From Gnetum montanum (taxonomy: Eukaryota > Streptophyta > Gnetopsida > Gnetales > Gnetaceae), in contig MNCI01015547.1 of assembly GCA_015680685.1 (NCBI GenBank), positions 91,543 to 136,905 of the forward strand: a stretch of 45,363 nt of DNA, in the 5' to 3' direction. Shown one piece after another: positions 31,640-43,537 of the stretch. The notes under the pieces are model-generated. The model had not been told where the DNA came from. It worked only from the letters and a program-made list of their open reading frames with translations, and did no database searches. Position numbers and translations under genes: made by a program. How positions within the stretch are numbered: position 1 is the first letter of the stretch; each line of letters opens with the position of its first letter.

Positions 31640-34200
31640 CAAATTGATGTCTGCAGCTGCTAGTAGTCATTCATCTGTTAGGCCAAGTTCTCAACAACAG
31701 CACATTGTCCTTCAAAATGAGTGCAGAGAACCTCGAGTTCTGCATTTGCTATCTCCAACTTTTATTTCATTGCCTTATGCACTTGGAACTCACCCTTGTA
31801 CAAAGAATACGAGGTGGCCACTTCCTTCTCTAGGTCAGACCGTGGCCTTCCAACTATCAGCATAGCTAGGTTTGCATAACGAAGATTGGCTAGTTCCATG
31901 TACTCTATCATTTCTTGAATGTGCAACTCCTTGAGGTAGATCTCAGCCTTGTTGTATGCATTCAATCCATCAAAGATGGGTTGCCATACCTTGCCTCCTT
32001 CCCAAAGTTACTGGAGAGCTTGATTCATTTTGGCCTTTACGACTTGAACTTCTTTTTCATTAACTTCTTTTTGTAATCCCACTTGGTCCCTATAATGATT
32101 TTTGACTTGTTCAAACTTAAGGGCTTCATTTCTCCAAGAGATGATTTCAATAGCTAATTTCTATCACAAGGCTCCAACTTCCTCCATAGATAAAGTATGG
32201 TTCTGAGTTGCCAATCTCCTCACATCTACGTTCAGCCTGGCCAGCTCCTCCTGCTGTTGGTGGATGAAGCCTTTCATGTGTTAATTTTCCACACCAACAT
32301 TATGCAGGCAATGAAATTCCACAATCAACTTGACATTCTCCTGGTGAAACTCCACCAAGTCCTTATTTAGATGGTATGCATGAGCGTCTATCAAGGACTT
32401 GTCAAAGATCATCGACTTTCACTCGTCCTCAACCATCTGAAGTTTGGTTTGAAGCTATTGAACAACTTCATCTCTAGTGAGTTCATAGTTGAGGAGATCT
32501 GGATCAACAATTTGGACACTGAATTGGGCAACTTCCATCGCCAAGCGTTGACAATTTGCTTGAGCTACTTCAAGTTGCCCCTCCAAGATGAGACACTTGC
32601 CCCTTGCTGAGACCAGCTTTGACTAGGTCACAGTAATGTTATTTGAAAGATCAAAGACATCTAGAAGTGGTTGTCTAGTTCCCACCAGTCAATCCAACAA
32701 TTCTTTATGTTGGGCTTCATTGATCCTACTATGTGAAGTTCCTATGAATGTTTGTATATCTTCAAGTCCATGTACATCCAGTACAGGTGCCATCGATGCA
32801 TTAAGAATCATAGCAATCATGTCAACAACCACTTCAGCTGTAATTTCTTATCCCTGGTGCTGCATCACTAGGATAGTTGCCCCTTCTCCATCCTCCAAGC
32901 ATACCAAAAAAGTAGTGGCATTTCCTAAAATTTCAAGAAATAATTGTTAGGTGGAGACTGTTACTTCTCAAACACTAGGATCAATTCTTGCAGGTACTTG
33001 TGTCCGGGCGATAGAAAACATTGGCCCTATTCCCTCTAGCAAACTCACCAATCAAGCCACTTGCTCTAGATGGCTCATCGCAGGGCAATAGACTGAAGGG
33101 TCTTCTCATCCACCATTTCCTACAGATTGCTCTTGTTGGCTCAAGAGTAATAATCAGATTTCATATATGTGTTCTGCGATTGTCTGTGAGCCCGAATTTG
33201 TTATTTGCGAAAGCGATGGAGGTGGTTGCTACTCTTCCTTGAGTCGTATCGTGGCCGAAGTATTCTCCTTCATCATCTCCCACCATGAGGCAATTGGGGA
33301 ATGCCAAAGTGTGTCATTGACGTATCGTGTTATCCCTACCCATTTGCATCATTTCCTGATTAAGCAGGGAAAGGGTAGAGCCTGCCTTCCATGTTTGCTT
33401 TCAGTGAATCTTTTCTCAATCTCCAGAAATAGTAACTATGGAAGGCTGATTGGGAATTTTCCTCTTAGAGCAACACATGCATGAGCATAGAAGGAAATGA
33501 TCTTGCTGGGTCTTACCATTCAGTTCAAGTGGTAAGATGCAAGTTTTGATTATACCCTTTCTACGGTGGTTAAAGTGCCAAACTCCTTGCGTTCTACCCC
33601 ATAGCACCACCTGATCCACTCCCCTTTTACCTCAAGATCTGCTTGTTTAAGGATCTCCACAACATTAGCTCCGGTCTCTGGCAACCCTAGAGCTTGTGAA
33701 ATTGCTTTCGTAGAGTAAGAGACATGAATGTCTTTGATTCTTACTCTAGACCCCAGTTGCCAATTCATCTAGAATAGGTAAGTCTCTCCTAGGTACCATT
33801 CACCACTGGATGTGATGATTGGCCACATAGGAGAGCTTTACAATTGGGTCTTGACTTCTTCTAGTGCATTCTCTAGAAATGGTTCAAAGTTCAACTCTTA
33901 TAGGACCATTCTTTGCAGCTCCCTCAGCTTAATAGCATCAAGACATGCTTGGGTCAGGGTGACCTCAAGTTGTGGCGCTACCACCAGAATCTCATCCCCT
34001 TGTAATTATTCATTGGGGATCTCCTCTTCAAGAATCTGATGAACAAATTCCACATCAGGTCCTTTGCGAAGAGGGCTAGTTGCATGTGAGCCCTCCACAT
34101 GCTCTGGATGTTGCACACCTCATCCTCCTCTTGTTCTTGGTCGCTTGTCCCTTGGTTGGGATGGTCTTTCTCCCCTTGGATGCCTTGATTTGGGTGCCAT
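31640..34200 (-). pseudogene. Element A extra ORF between integrase and 3' LTR
   Basis: From ATG 34200 (MAPKSRHPRGERPSQPRDKR) a long minus-strand reading can be followed with stops and few frame changes. After a basic N-terminus comes a globular part with GSRVRIKDIHVSYSTKAISQ and ALGLPETG (33735-33665). Next are IRWCYGVERKEFGTLTTVER (about 33610-33555), FYAHACVALRGKFP and LPFPCLIRK. The last third (about 32600-31762) is rich in Glu, Lys and Leu and looks like a coiled coil. The central block resembles what is often annotated as a 'putative plant transposon protein' domain, and the position is where Athila elements carry an env-like ORF. I see no membrane segment, so an envelope role has no support here. 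Function unknown. Confidence 0.6.
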
Positions 34201-36390
34201 CTATAATCAAGCATAACCATGAATTAAAATATGCACAAGTTTCTCGAAATGGCACTCATACACCTTCTCATTTTGACCAAGTTATGATACTAACATGTTC
34301 ATCCCATTAGATTTTCCGAAGTATAGTTGAGGGGTTAGAAAAAAAATAATAAGGCATGGGTTGTAATTTAAACTGTTGTTTTTTTTCCTTTCCTTAAGAC
34401 GTGTGAAGTCTTTAATAATTTTAATGATTATAGACCTCACCCCTCCCCCCCACCCCACAATGAAGAGCATACCTCCAGTTGTGAAAGAGGGAAAGGATAG
34501 GTTGATTAGGACTCACGGTAGAAAACGTAAGTGCTTGGGAAGAAGAAGTGAGGCAGAAAAATAGAAAAATGCTCCTAACTTGTGTGCAAGAATGGAAAAA
34601 ATTCTTAGTGCAACAATGGTATATATAGACTATTTTTGCGCTGCATAAATGGGGCTGCATATACGAGGCTGTGTATATAGGGCCTAGTTTGTGCAAGGTG
34701 CTAAAAATGTTGACCAGCGTTGACTAACGAAGAAAAATCCCAAAATGATGAATTGGAACACAAAATTGGGACGGTTGAAGAGATGAGAGACCAGGGACTC
34801 TGCTGATAGAGAGAGGAAGGTAATTGGCCTTAGGAAAAGAGTCAAAGGTTGGAGAATGTCATGAGATAGAACTCTGCAAAGAAGAATGCATGCGATGGTT
34901 AGTCCAAAAACAATCAACCAATAATAGCAAGAGGATCAGAGACTAATGAACGGAACCAAAGGATATGCAAGTGGGTCCTCCCCATAGAAGGTAGTAGCCT
35001 TAGTAGCCCTTGCATATCATTGACACCAAAGTATGTGGGCCCCTGAGTTAATGAAAGGTGACCACGAGTGAATACTCACATAAACGAGAACTTGCCGAAC
35101 CATTAGGAGTTCACGTTAATCATGAAAAACCATCAAAACATAAGATCGGTAGTGAGGTGAGTCATGTAGAGAAATGGATGAAGAGAGAGGAGTGGGGGGA
35201 TGGAATTCCAATTATTGGTCACATGAAACCCTGTGTGAAGTTTCTAGTTAAGTGACATGATAGGATCCATCCTGAGTTCAAACCCAAAACCAACCACATA
35301 CAGTGACATCGTAGCAACATGCAAAGAATTGTCCACCCCCAAGAGTACAAGAATTCACTAAAAAATAACCACCACTCCAACAAGCATGAGAGAAAGGAAG
35401 TGAAAATGGGACTAAGTTAGAGGGGACAAAGTAAGTCCCATAACTAGTGCTTGTGGCCCATTAGAGGCAATCTAAGGGGTGTGCTTTGAATTCCCATATA
35501 TTTTTTATTATTTTTATTTTTATGGAAACCACACCATGCAAAGACCCATGCATTTTTACATGCATTTGGCCAAGGGGTATGCTTTAAATCCTCACATCTG
35601 TGTGTGTGTATGTGTGTTTTTTTTTGGTGCTTTTGCGATGAGGACCACACCATGCAAGGCCAAATTTCCAAGGAACTTTCGAGCATGAGAGGACTTGGAG
35701 TGGTAAGAAATCCATGAGGACACTCTTGCAAACTAGGGAATAAAAAAGTACGAAGAATTTTGCATTCCCCTTGAAGTCACACCCTATTCAAACAATTGGA
35801 TCATCCCCAAGTCTGAGGACTACACAAGTCACAAATTAATTAAAATATTTTTATGTGATGGGGATTTTCATGTTTCCAAAAGGAGGAAAACCATGGAGTG
35901 GATGAATGGGTGGATGACATGGACTCACTTCTTGTTTTATGAGATAAAAGTATAGCTAATTTCCTAGAACATTAATGCGAGGGCATGACCAAGATAGAAT
36001 AGGTGGACCCTTTCATGCAACCCATCGCAACGAGAAACAACTGCACCAGTACATCTGATGACAATAAGACGATTTATTAGTAAACAACTGGAAATTGAGC
36101 ACACACACACATATATATAAATAAACAAACAAAGAATAGAGAAGTAAATAAAGAAAGAAAAACTAAGTAAGAATGGAAAACATACAAACGATGTTGAAAA
36201 ACAAAAAAGTGTAAAACAAAAAGGTTTCAAAAATAGCAAGGAGCTTAGTAGAATGGGTTAGCATGGAGAATGGTCTTTCCCATGACTAGGCTAGAAGGAG
36301 GAGACCCGAAAATTAGAACGAGGTTATCCCTATGATGATATGGTAGTAGCACTGGTTTGATAGAGTTCACAGAAAGGTTTTAATTATTTC
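34201..36390. other. Element A internal non-coding region
   Basis: No frame on either strand has recognisable motifs. A CA/TA microsatellite lies near 36100-36120. Similar 3' non-coding stretches are normal in Athila-type elements. Confidence 0.5.
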
Positions 36391-36399
36391 CTATTGACT

Positions 36400-37540
36400 A
36401 ATTGTGTTCTCATGGGGTCCTTAGGTTTGTGTATAATCCAGGCCCCAAATGGGAAGGCTTAGAAGACAACATAAGGTCCCTCCCATAGTGTTTTAAACTT
36501 AGTACATTGTGGTATGTATGTGGGGTTCCAATAGAGTACCTTATCTTCACATCGAAATGTTACCTTTCGAATCCTAAGATCATGATGTTTTTTATTATAG
36601 GCCTTGTGTATCTCATTTGATGATGGGACTACTAGTCAATTCTCATCTAGCACACTTAAGTTAATAAGTCATTCTTATTGTGCTAATGGCAAGTCAAGGC
36701 CCAAGTCACTGGCTATAGATAGTATCTAAAGTTCTGCCTAGACTGGAAGTTTTTGTAGCTTTCCATACACTAACTCGTAAGGAAAGTAACCTATAGGAAG
36801 TTTCTAGGTGGAGCGATAGGCCCAAAGGGCATCATTAAGTTTTGTGCTCCAATCCCTCCTATATTTGCTAATGGTTCTAGTGAGGATTTAGGTAATCTCC
36901 CTATTGGTGACTTTGGCTTGCCTGTTGGCTTGGGGGTGATAAGGTGTTGTAAATTTATGGTCGACCCCTAAGTGTTGCATGAGTTTACAAAAAGTGATGC
37001 CCATGAAATGAGTTCCATTATCTAATATGTGTGCACATGGCACTCTAAACCTTATGACAAACCGTATGCTATTGAACAAACCGTAAGGTTGTGTTTGAGG
37101 AATAGTCAATGATGGCTGCCACCTCTACCCACTTCATGCAGTATTCAACAATGACAATGATGTACGTCTTCCTATTGGACATGGGGATAATCGGACCCAT
37201 GAAGTCGATGCCCCAAATATCGAAGGGTTCCAATGGCTAGATCCACTGTTGAGGTCCCTCCATTCGTGCAGTCATCCCACCATCTCTCTAACATCGTTCA
37301 CAGGAGTAGGTGAACTATTGTGCATCCCTGTAGAGTATAGGCCAGTAATATCCTACAAGCAAGATCTTAATGGTTGTGTGTCATCTAGCATAGTGGCCCC
37401 CACAAGGGTTCTCATGAGCACCTTGAAGGATGTGTAGTGTATCTTCATTAGGGATGCACCATCGTACCACGCTGTCTGCACACATCTTATAAAGGTTTCC
37501 ATTGATTTCTATGAAGAACTTGGCCTTATGGAGAAACTGT
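36400..37540 (-). pseudogene. Element A integrase
   Basis: The minus strand shows the N-terminal zinc-binding motif as HENPCGGHYA (about 37415-37385) and CERC (about 37295), fitting an HHCC finger. The core follows: FDIWGIDFMGPIIPMSN (first Asp, about 37225-37175), KWVEVAA, then CAHILDNGTHF (second Asp, about 37030-37000). The third region reads YHPQANRQAKVTNRE (about 36945-36900), where the catalytic Glu of G-Q-V-E is replaced by Lys. A C-terminal tail with LWEGPYVVF and a PFGAW motif ends near 36430. Frameshifts occur near 37080 and elsewhere. Motif order and spacing are otherwise normal. Confidence 0.9.
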
Positions 37541-37545
37541 TGTTT

Positions 37546-38100
37546 CTATCGATAATCCAAATCCTTTGGTAATTCTTGGGTTGTGAGATAGGTGAGGATG
37601 TGGCTGAACCAAGGTGATTCTTTGGGCATCTTCTTATTGATTGCTTCAACGAAGAGGAGTTCATCTGGAAATTGGTTGAAGAGTGGCTCCTCCTCTTCTG
37701 TGTTATCCCATCGCAACTGAGATAAATGGTTAGCAACCACATTCTCAGTTCCCTTCCTGTCTACCATAGTAAGGTCAAATTCCTGAAGAATGACAAGATA
37801 CCATATGATACGGGGGCTCACCGTTGGTTTGTTCATCAGGAATTGGATGGCACTATTTTCAGTATGTACAAACACCTTGTACCTAAGCACATAGTGTCAG
37901 AATTTTTTCAAGGTGAACACCACCACCGTTAATTCCTTTTTGGTGGTGGTGTAGTTGAGCTAAGCAACCACAATGCTGCAGCTGGCACAGTGGATATAGT
38001 ATGGGCATCTCTGTTTGTTCCACTATATAAGAACAACTTCCAATGCAGAGTTGGATGCATCCGTCATGATATGGAAAGGTCTAGACTAGTTGGGTGCTCG
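37546..38100 (-). pseudogene. Element A RNase H and integrase linker
   Basis: Minus-strand TDASNSALEVVL (about 38075-38035) marks the first RNase H strand, and KELTVVVFTLKKF and the LRYKVFVHTENSAIQFL block (37890-37840) follow. The second catalytic Asp, expected as T-D-N/H, reads TEN. The linker VDRKGTENVVANHLSQL matches the usual K-G-x-x-N-x-x-A-D-x-L-S-R-L with Asn for Asp. A 115-codon open stretch (37890-37546) covers the end of this domain. It connects directly to the integrase finger. Confidence 0.85.
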
Positions 38101-38238
38101 TAGAATTGCAATTTCTATGAGTTTCTATTTCAGTGTCTAGAATATGGATTTGCATTCCCTAATCTAGACAAACAAAGCATCTTTCTTTGTGAGTTTTACC
38201 AACGGCTTGGTGATCTTTGAGAAATTTTTGGTAAAGCA

Positions 38239-38990
38239 TTAGTAGTAACTAGTGTGACCAAGGAATGACTGAACATCTTTTATAGTGCTTGGTTGACTGG
38301 TGATTTCTTGAATGACCCTAATTTGTTTAGAATCTACACTAATCCCTACTTGTGAAATGCGGTGCCCTAGAATATTGCCCTCTTGGACCATTAAGTGGTT
38401 CTTTTGCCAGTTGAGCCTTAGATTAGTTTCCACACATCTTTTCAAAACTTGCTCAAGGTAGTCCAAGGCTTGTTCAAATGTTGCTCCATAGGTAGAGAAG
38501 TCATCCATGAATACTTCTACCCCATTGCCAATTTTTTGCTAGAACATGCTGAGGACAAGGCGTTGGAAAGTTGCAAAAGCATTGGATAGGCCAAAGGGCA
38601 TATTTTTATATCTAAAAGTCCCCCAGGGACTTGTAAATGTTGTCTTTCCATGGTCTTCTAGTGTAATTTTCATTTGGTTATAGCCACTATAACCATCCAA
38701 AAATCTATAGTAACAATGCCCCACAATGGTATCCAACACTTGATCTACAAATGGAAGTGGAAAGTGATCCTTAAAGGTAGCCATGTTTAGCAATCAAAAA
38801 TATATGCAGACCCTCCATTTTCCACCCTTCTTTGGCATAATAATGAGTGGGCTAACCTATTCACTATTTGCAATGGAATAGATTAACCTTGCTTTCAGCA
38901 ATTGCTCGATTTCATCCTTGACTACTTGCTTCAATTTGGGGTTCAACCGTCTTTGTTGTTATTTCCGTGGCTTCATGGAGGAGTCAATAT
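38239..38990 (-). pseudogene. Element A reverse transcriptase
   Basis: Two open minus-strand segments give nearly the whole RT. 38793-38539 carries FKDHFPLPFVDQVLD, YYRFLDGYSGYNQMKI (catalytic Asp region), FTSPWGTFRYKNMPFGLSNA and FATFQRLV. 38508-38239 carries MDDFSTYGATFEQALDYLEQ and RLNWQKNHLMVQEGNILGH, then DVQSFLGHTSYY. The active site reads VEVFMDDFSTYG when the stop-free context is included, so both Asp of the x-x-DD box are kept. Upstream, LLKARLIYSIANSE and MPKKGGKWRVCI lie at 38910-38800. Only a few stops separate the parts. Confidence 0.92.
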
Positions 38991-39604
38991 AAATTCGATG
39001 TTGGCATACCTTGGGATCAACTCTTGTTAATTCAAGGTATGACCATGCAAAAGCAGCCTCCCATTTGTTCACCACCTTAAGCAATTTCTTCTTCTATTCA
39101 AGAGTAAGAGTAGCATTGATAATTACTGACTTGCCATTCTACAAAAATGCATATTCTAAATTGTCCAATAAGGATTTAATTTCCAAAGACTCCTGCTTAA
39201 AACTTCTATGGATTTGTAACTTTCCCCAATCATCATTGTCATCAATAGTAGATACTTGTTGATGGACCTTTTCCAAATCATCCATGCTCTCTACATAGAC
39301 GCATACAAGCCCCTCAAATGGTTCCATGCATAAAGCGCTGCTATTAGAGTCAACGATCAGCCACTGGGTACCTTCTTAATTTGTGGTTGCTATGTATAGG
39401 CATTGTTGAACTTGTGATTCTTCAACACACTGACTACATGCTTGAATAGATGTCCACTTAGTGGATCACAGTTGTTGCACACAGTTGCACCCAAAGACAT
39501 TGTACACGATGCATGGAATGCGCTTCTTCTCGATCTTTCCAAAAGGATTTTCTTTTGAAATTTCAAGGGAAAGATCTCGGAGTCCAAATCATGCATCCAC
39601 CATG

Positions 39605-39970
39605 CTAAGCCAGGCTCTTCCCATTATGATTGGAAAATTTCCCTTTGCAATTCTCAACACAAATGACCAAGAAGTCAGTAGGATAAGACCACCCACAAAC
39701 GGTGATCACAATGTCTTCTACCAATCCTAAGGAAATAGTAATGGATTGGTCTGCCAACTCAAGTTGAATGTTGCTCTTCTTTAACGGGGCCAGGTTCCAA
39801 GTCTTGTACATGTCATGTGAAATTAAGTTGATGCCTAACCCCAAATCTAGAAGAGCTTTACATAGCTCATTTCCTGCCACTTGAAGATAGATGAGGGGGC
39901 TTCCCAGATCAGTTAATTTCCAAGGAAGATGGCCTACCTTTATCCAGTTTTTCATAGCATGTATGAGCAT
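39605..39970 (-). pseudogene. Element A protease
   Basis: The 122-codon minus-strand frame is open. It holds GHLPWKLTDLGSPLIYLQVA, then the active-site segment ALLDLGLGINLISHDMYKTW. Athila-type proteases use D-L-G-A-S-I-N, so the Ala-Ser pair is changed to Leu-Gly here. The flap and second half follow as IQLELADQSITISLGLVEDI and the PTDFLVI strand. A frameshift or stop separates it from gag upstream. The short linker to RT (39600-39000) is a charged region with stops. Confidence 0.85.
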
Positions 39971-39974
39971 GACG

Positions 39975-42235
39975 ATCTATATGTTAGGAGGTGTTTGGTT
40001 TAAAGGCTACTTAAAGGGTTGGATGGTGGAGGAGATTGGAGGTTCAAAGGCACTAGCCACAGGTGTGTGTGAGGGTATGNAGATTGGAGGTTCAAAGGCA
40101 CTAGCCACAGGTGTGTGTGAGGGTATGTTTGGGTTATTAGGCCAAAAAAAGGATGTTTCTATGGTTTCACTTCCGATCCCCTCGGCTGAGAAGCTAGATA
40201 TAAGTTCATAGCCCTCGTAGCATTACATTATTGTGGCGATGATTGTATCTCCCTCTACATAGGTGGAGCAGGCAGTAGCTAAGTGGCTTGTTGATGAGTA
40301 GGGAGGGCAGGAGAAGGTGATGGAGGATAGTAGAGATGTGGGTTCTCCCCCTAGGTGATGGAGACTATGTTCAAAAGTATTCTGGAGGGTAGTAATGATT
40401 TTAAAAAATCACATGACTAGAAGAGTCCCATAGGGAGATTGATTGCTGAACATAGTACCCATAAGGATCTGGCAGTCGATAAGGGTACTGCTGCCTTGGA
40501 GGTTGCATCCCCCACGATTATGGATGCTACCATTCCTAGAAATATTCATAAGGTTGCAACGGTGCTCCACTTGGATAATATCCTTGTTACTGGTGGAACT
40601 GCCTGGGATTACCTTGTGGGTAGGGCAATCTTTAGAGTGTTTGCCTCTTTGCCAAGCAAGGATTCAATGCATACACCCCAAACTCTTGTAGATGCGACAC
40701 CATAGGATAACACCCCTTAGGACGTTCATATTGGCATATATCATGCCCATCATCCTTTGTATCAAATTCTGCAGCTTCTTCTTCTACAGCAACTTTGCGC
40801 TTACCTTTATGATAGGCATGTTCAACTTCCTTTCTCCTACGTTGATAGCAATCATTACTTCGCTCTTTGGACTCCTCTGCGATTTTTCATCTTGTCAACC
40901 TTGGTTGATATTTCAAAAGCAAACTTTTGTAGGGGCAAGGTTTTACCATTCACCGCTACATCCAGCGGTGATTCTTCCTCATCTTCACAAAATCGAACTC
41001 TCCTCTTTCGGATGGAAGGATCCCAATTATACTCTTCTACACTTTCCTTCTTTCTTAGTTCCCCCTCTTCTTTAGTCACTTGCTTAATTAAGCACTACAG
41101 TTGATGGGCCCTTAGCTCTGATAGTCATCCTTGGGTGTACATGCCAAGGGTCTTTCTAGTTTCAAAGCGAAGCCCATCAATGATATGGCGGAGATGTGCC
41201 CGCTGAGAGTAGCCATGACTAGGGCATCAATGTAACAATGAGTAGTACCTACTCATAGCTACATCCAAGGGTTCATAACCACCTTGCTTCCATCCTTGGA
41301 TCAGTCATCTTAGGTTAGCCACTCTGGAGTAGGTTTAATACTTGTCATTAAAAATTTCCAACATCGTACCCCATTTCTTGATTGATTTTGGCTCCAAAGA
41401 CCAATACCAGCTTTTTGCTTTTTTGATGAGTGTGTGGGGAAACATCTTAAGTTTTTGCCAATCATTATCTATGTTTTTCATGGTGCAAGCATCATGAAAT
41501 GCTTGCAAGTGAGTCTATGGATCACAATTATATCCCCCTTCAAATTTGGGGATGTTGTTCATGTCAACGTGCTTGATCCAACTATCTTTCAAGTGCCTAC
41601 TGGGTATTTGAACTACCTTGGTGATACTGAGCATACTTCGAGTAGCCAATAGTGGTTCATCCAAGTCATAGTCCTACTGATAACCATGATGTCTGTGATG
41701 ATTTTGGCTACCTCTCCTTTCTTGATGGTGAGACTCATGTGATTGGTCATGCCTTTCCTCACATCATTCCCTTTGGCCCTTACGATCACCATCACCCCGA
41801 TCCTTTCTACCACGGTTACGATTAGAATCAGAACCGAGTGAAGATAGAGTGGAGCAAGAGGATGGAGAAGAGGGAGGAAAATTACCACTACCCTAGTGTC
41901 GATCTCCTCCTCTACTCTGATGACAACCTTGATCTTCACGTCCATCCTTGCCTTTGCCATGATGTTTCCTACGCAACCCTCCATCATCCTGGGGATTCCG
42001 ATTACTTAATTTCTTGCATTGAATGATGGATTGAATGATCTAATGCATCAAAGGAGGTTCGACTGAATGGGAATCGTGAAAGATAGGCTCCTCATCATCA
42101 TGCAGTTCTTTCAAGAATAAGGGGTTACTGAACTGTTTCCCCTTCATGTGTTCATGTTGTTCTACCTGCTGCCTATCTCATACACGTCCCTTAGTTGGAC
42201 GATAGTCCTAATAGTCATGGTCCTCCATGACGTAT
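39975..42235 (-). pseudogene. Element A gag
   Basis: From an ATG at about 42235 (M-E-D-H-D-Y) the minus strand gives a charged N-terminus rich in Arg, Gly, Asp and Ser (42000-41700). The capsid-like part follows: IPKFEGGYNCDP, THLQAFHDACTMKNIDNDWQ, LKMFPHTLIKKAKSWYWSLE and KKWGTMLEIFNDKY (about 41580-41340). This is the usual gag core order, ending W-x-x-L-x-x-x-F. Past a Glu/Lys-rich stretch (41079-40855) comes a Pro/Gln/Tyr-rich tail with YYPSGAPLQPYEYF and PPRQQYPYRLPDPYGYY (about 40585-40445). Several TAG and TGA stops and a duplicated assembly seam at 40080 interrupt it. Plus-strand frames over this stretch (40439-40705, 40692-41075) are shadows. Confidence 0.85.
40033..40127. other. Single-N join flanked by an exact 47-bp duplication
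   Basis: Bases 40033-40079 and 40081-40127 are identical and separated by one N at 40080. This looks like two contig ends that overlap but were not merged, so the true sequence probably has a single copy. Confidence 0.9.
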
Positions 42236-42613
42236 TCCACACCGCAGTCCTGAATGCCTAGCCTAGTAAGATTGTGAAGTAGCATTCCAAGAGCCAATTG
42301 GTCAGGAGGTAATATGATGTTACCCTCCATGTCTCACCAGCGTAGATGCTCATCCTGATGTAGGATAAAGGTAAAGTCAGGGACATATGCATCCAAATGT
42401 GTGTATACCACCCGACATTCCTATGGCAACAATGGGTTGGATCCATCTCACCTGTGAGAAAAAGACATTCTGGATGTTAGATAATCCACTAATTAGTGTG
42501 CCTTACTCTTTACTTAGACCACCTAGTGTGCATATATTTTACTATCCTGGGTCCGTTCCAATGAAGTGAATGATAATTTTGCTAAGGTTAGATAGCGCAT
42601 GTAAGACTAACAG

Positions 42614-42631
42614 TCCCCGACAACAGCACCA
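42614..42631 (-). promoter_or_regulatory. Primer-binding site of element A (tRNA-Asp type)
   Basis: The minus strand reads TGGTGCTGTTGTCGGGGA one base after the 5' LTR end. The complement of the plant tRNA-Asp 3' end is TGGCGCCGTTGCCGGGGA, so 15 of 18 bases match and all three differences are C to T. It sets the start of reverse transcription. Confidence 0.85.
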
Positions 42632-42632
42632 A

Positions 42633-43532
42633 TGATGAGCAACAAGGTACCCCTATGCTTAACCAAAAGAATCATGGGCATTCACACGTGACTCGATCAA
42701 ATTTCATAGACTGTAAGCACTTGCATACACCAAACTCTAGTGAGAAAAACCTTATGTTAGAATGATTGTTTTATTCCCAACCTCACTTGTGAAGTTCTAA
42801 TGTGATGGTTAAGTGAAATTGAGGCAAATGATTTTTGTTGATTTTCTCTTTATCTTCTAAAATATAATTCTTGCAATGTAAGAAATGGAATGTTGTGTGA
42901 TCTATAATTGTTCTATTGTATCTCTTAACTCTCCCTAGCCTAAGCAACTGATCCCATCTCCTATGCACTTCTAGAGCATCCCCTAACCACTGCTGGGTTA
43001 CTAAACGTTAAGCATCACTAGGTTGCCAAGTGTTGGATTTACATTCAAGATGGCCGTACTTATGGTTTTTACAGAAGATATAAAAGAGCAATAGCAATAA
43101 AGTGATAACAAAGAAGACTTAAGAAATTATTAAAGCATGAAAATATTAAACTATTTAAATGGTTAAATGATTAAATCCAAATGCTGCAAGGAATGCTTAA
43201 AAAGCTCATCTTTATTTCTGATCACACCAATGGGCTCAGGTACATTAGCGCTTGAATAAAGAGTCAAAAACCTTTCTCACACCTGTTGTGAGCACTTGGA
43301 AAATATTCTAACTCTTCCAAGAAAAAACTACAAGAGTCTGGTCACAACTACTCCAAAAGATACCTAAGTGTGGTGAGAGCACACTTATTTATTGCTAGAG
43401 ATAGACTTTGCATAAATGAGGCCATGTAAATGCATGGACAGATGTGTCGATGGGGCCACGTAAATGTGGCCATGTATACGAGGCTCCATATATGTGGCCC
43501 AGTTGACGTATCGACGGATGAGCACTTCATTA
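42633..43532 (-). repeat. Element A 5' LTR
   Basis: 900 bp. On the minus strand it starts TAATGAAGTGCTC (TGATGA with one G-to-A change) and ends GCTCATCA at 42633. A TATA-like CAATAAATAAG is at 43384-43394, weaker than its partner in the other LTR because TATA has become AATA. Confidence 0.92.
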
Positions 43533-43537
43533 GATGT
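43533..43537 (+). repeat. Target-site duplication of element A, right (GATGT)
   Basis: Right partner of 30198-30202. Confidence 0.8.

Larger units (their letters stand above)
30203..43532 (-). mobile_element. Element A: near-complete Athila-like Ty3/gypsy retrotransposon, nested in B
   Basis: The element is 13.33 kb on the minus strand with two 900-bp LTRs, a tRNA-Asp-type primer site, a polypurine tract, and 5-bp target duplications GATGC/GATGT. Order from the 5' end (right): LTR, gag, protease with a D-L-G loop, RT with FMDD, RNase H, integrase, about 2 kb of non-coding DNA, an extra ORF, LTR. A D-L-G protease loop, an FMDD RT and a tRNA-Asp primer site are features of the Athila clade. 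The LTRs differ at roughly 12% of positions in a 275-base stretch that I counted by eye, so the insertion is old. It interrupts gag of element B. All its frames carry stops or shifts. Confidence 0.92.

Noticed and set aside
31640-34200. Extra ORF of element A as a viral envelope gene
   Set aside because: No signal peptide, no membrane segment and no Cys-rich ectodomain can be seen. Position alone is not enough.
35964-36239. Minus-strand frame rich in Phe, with a transmembrane-like run
   Set aside because: It reads through AAAG/TA-type simple sequence and a CA/TA microsatellite, which gives runs of Phe, Ile and Tyr by chance.
40439-40705. 88-codon plus-strand frame
   Set aside because: Shadow of the Pro/Gln/Tyr-rich gag tail read on the minus strand.
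40692-41075. 127-codon plus-strand open frame, the longest in the window
   Set aside because: The minus strand here is gag of element A, with a consistent Glu/Lys-rich stretch and Pro/Gln/Tyr-rich tail. The plus frame is its shadow.
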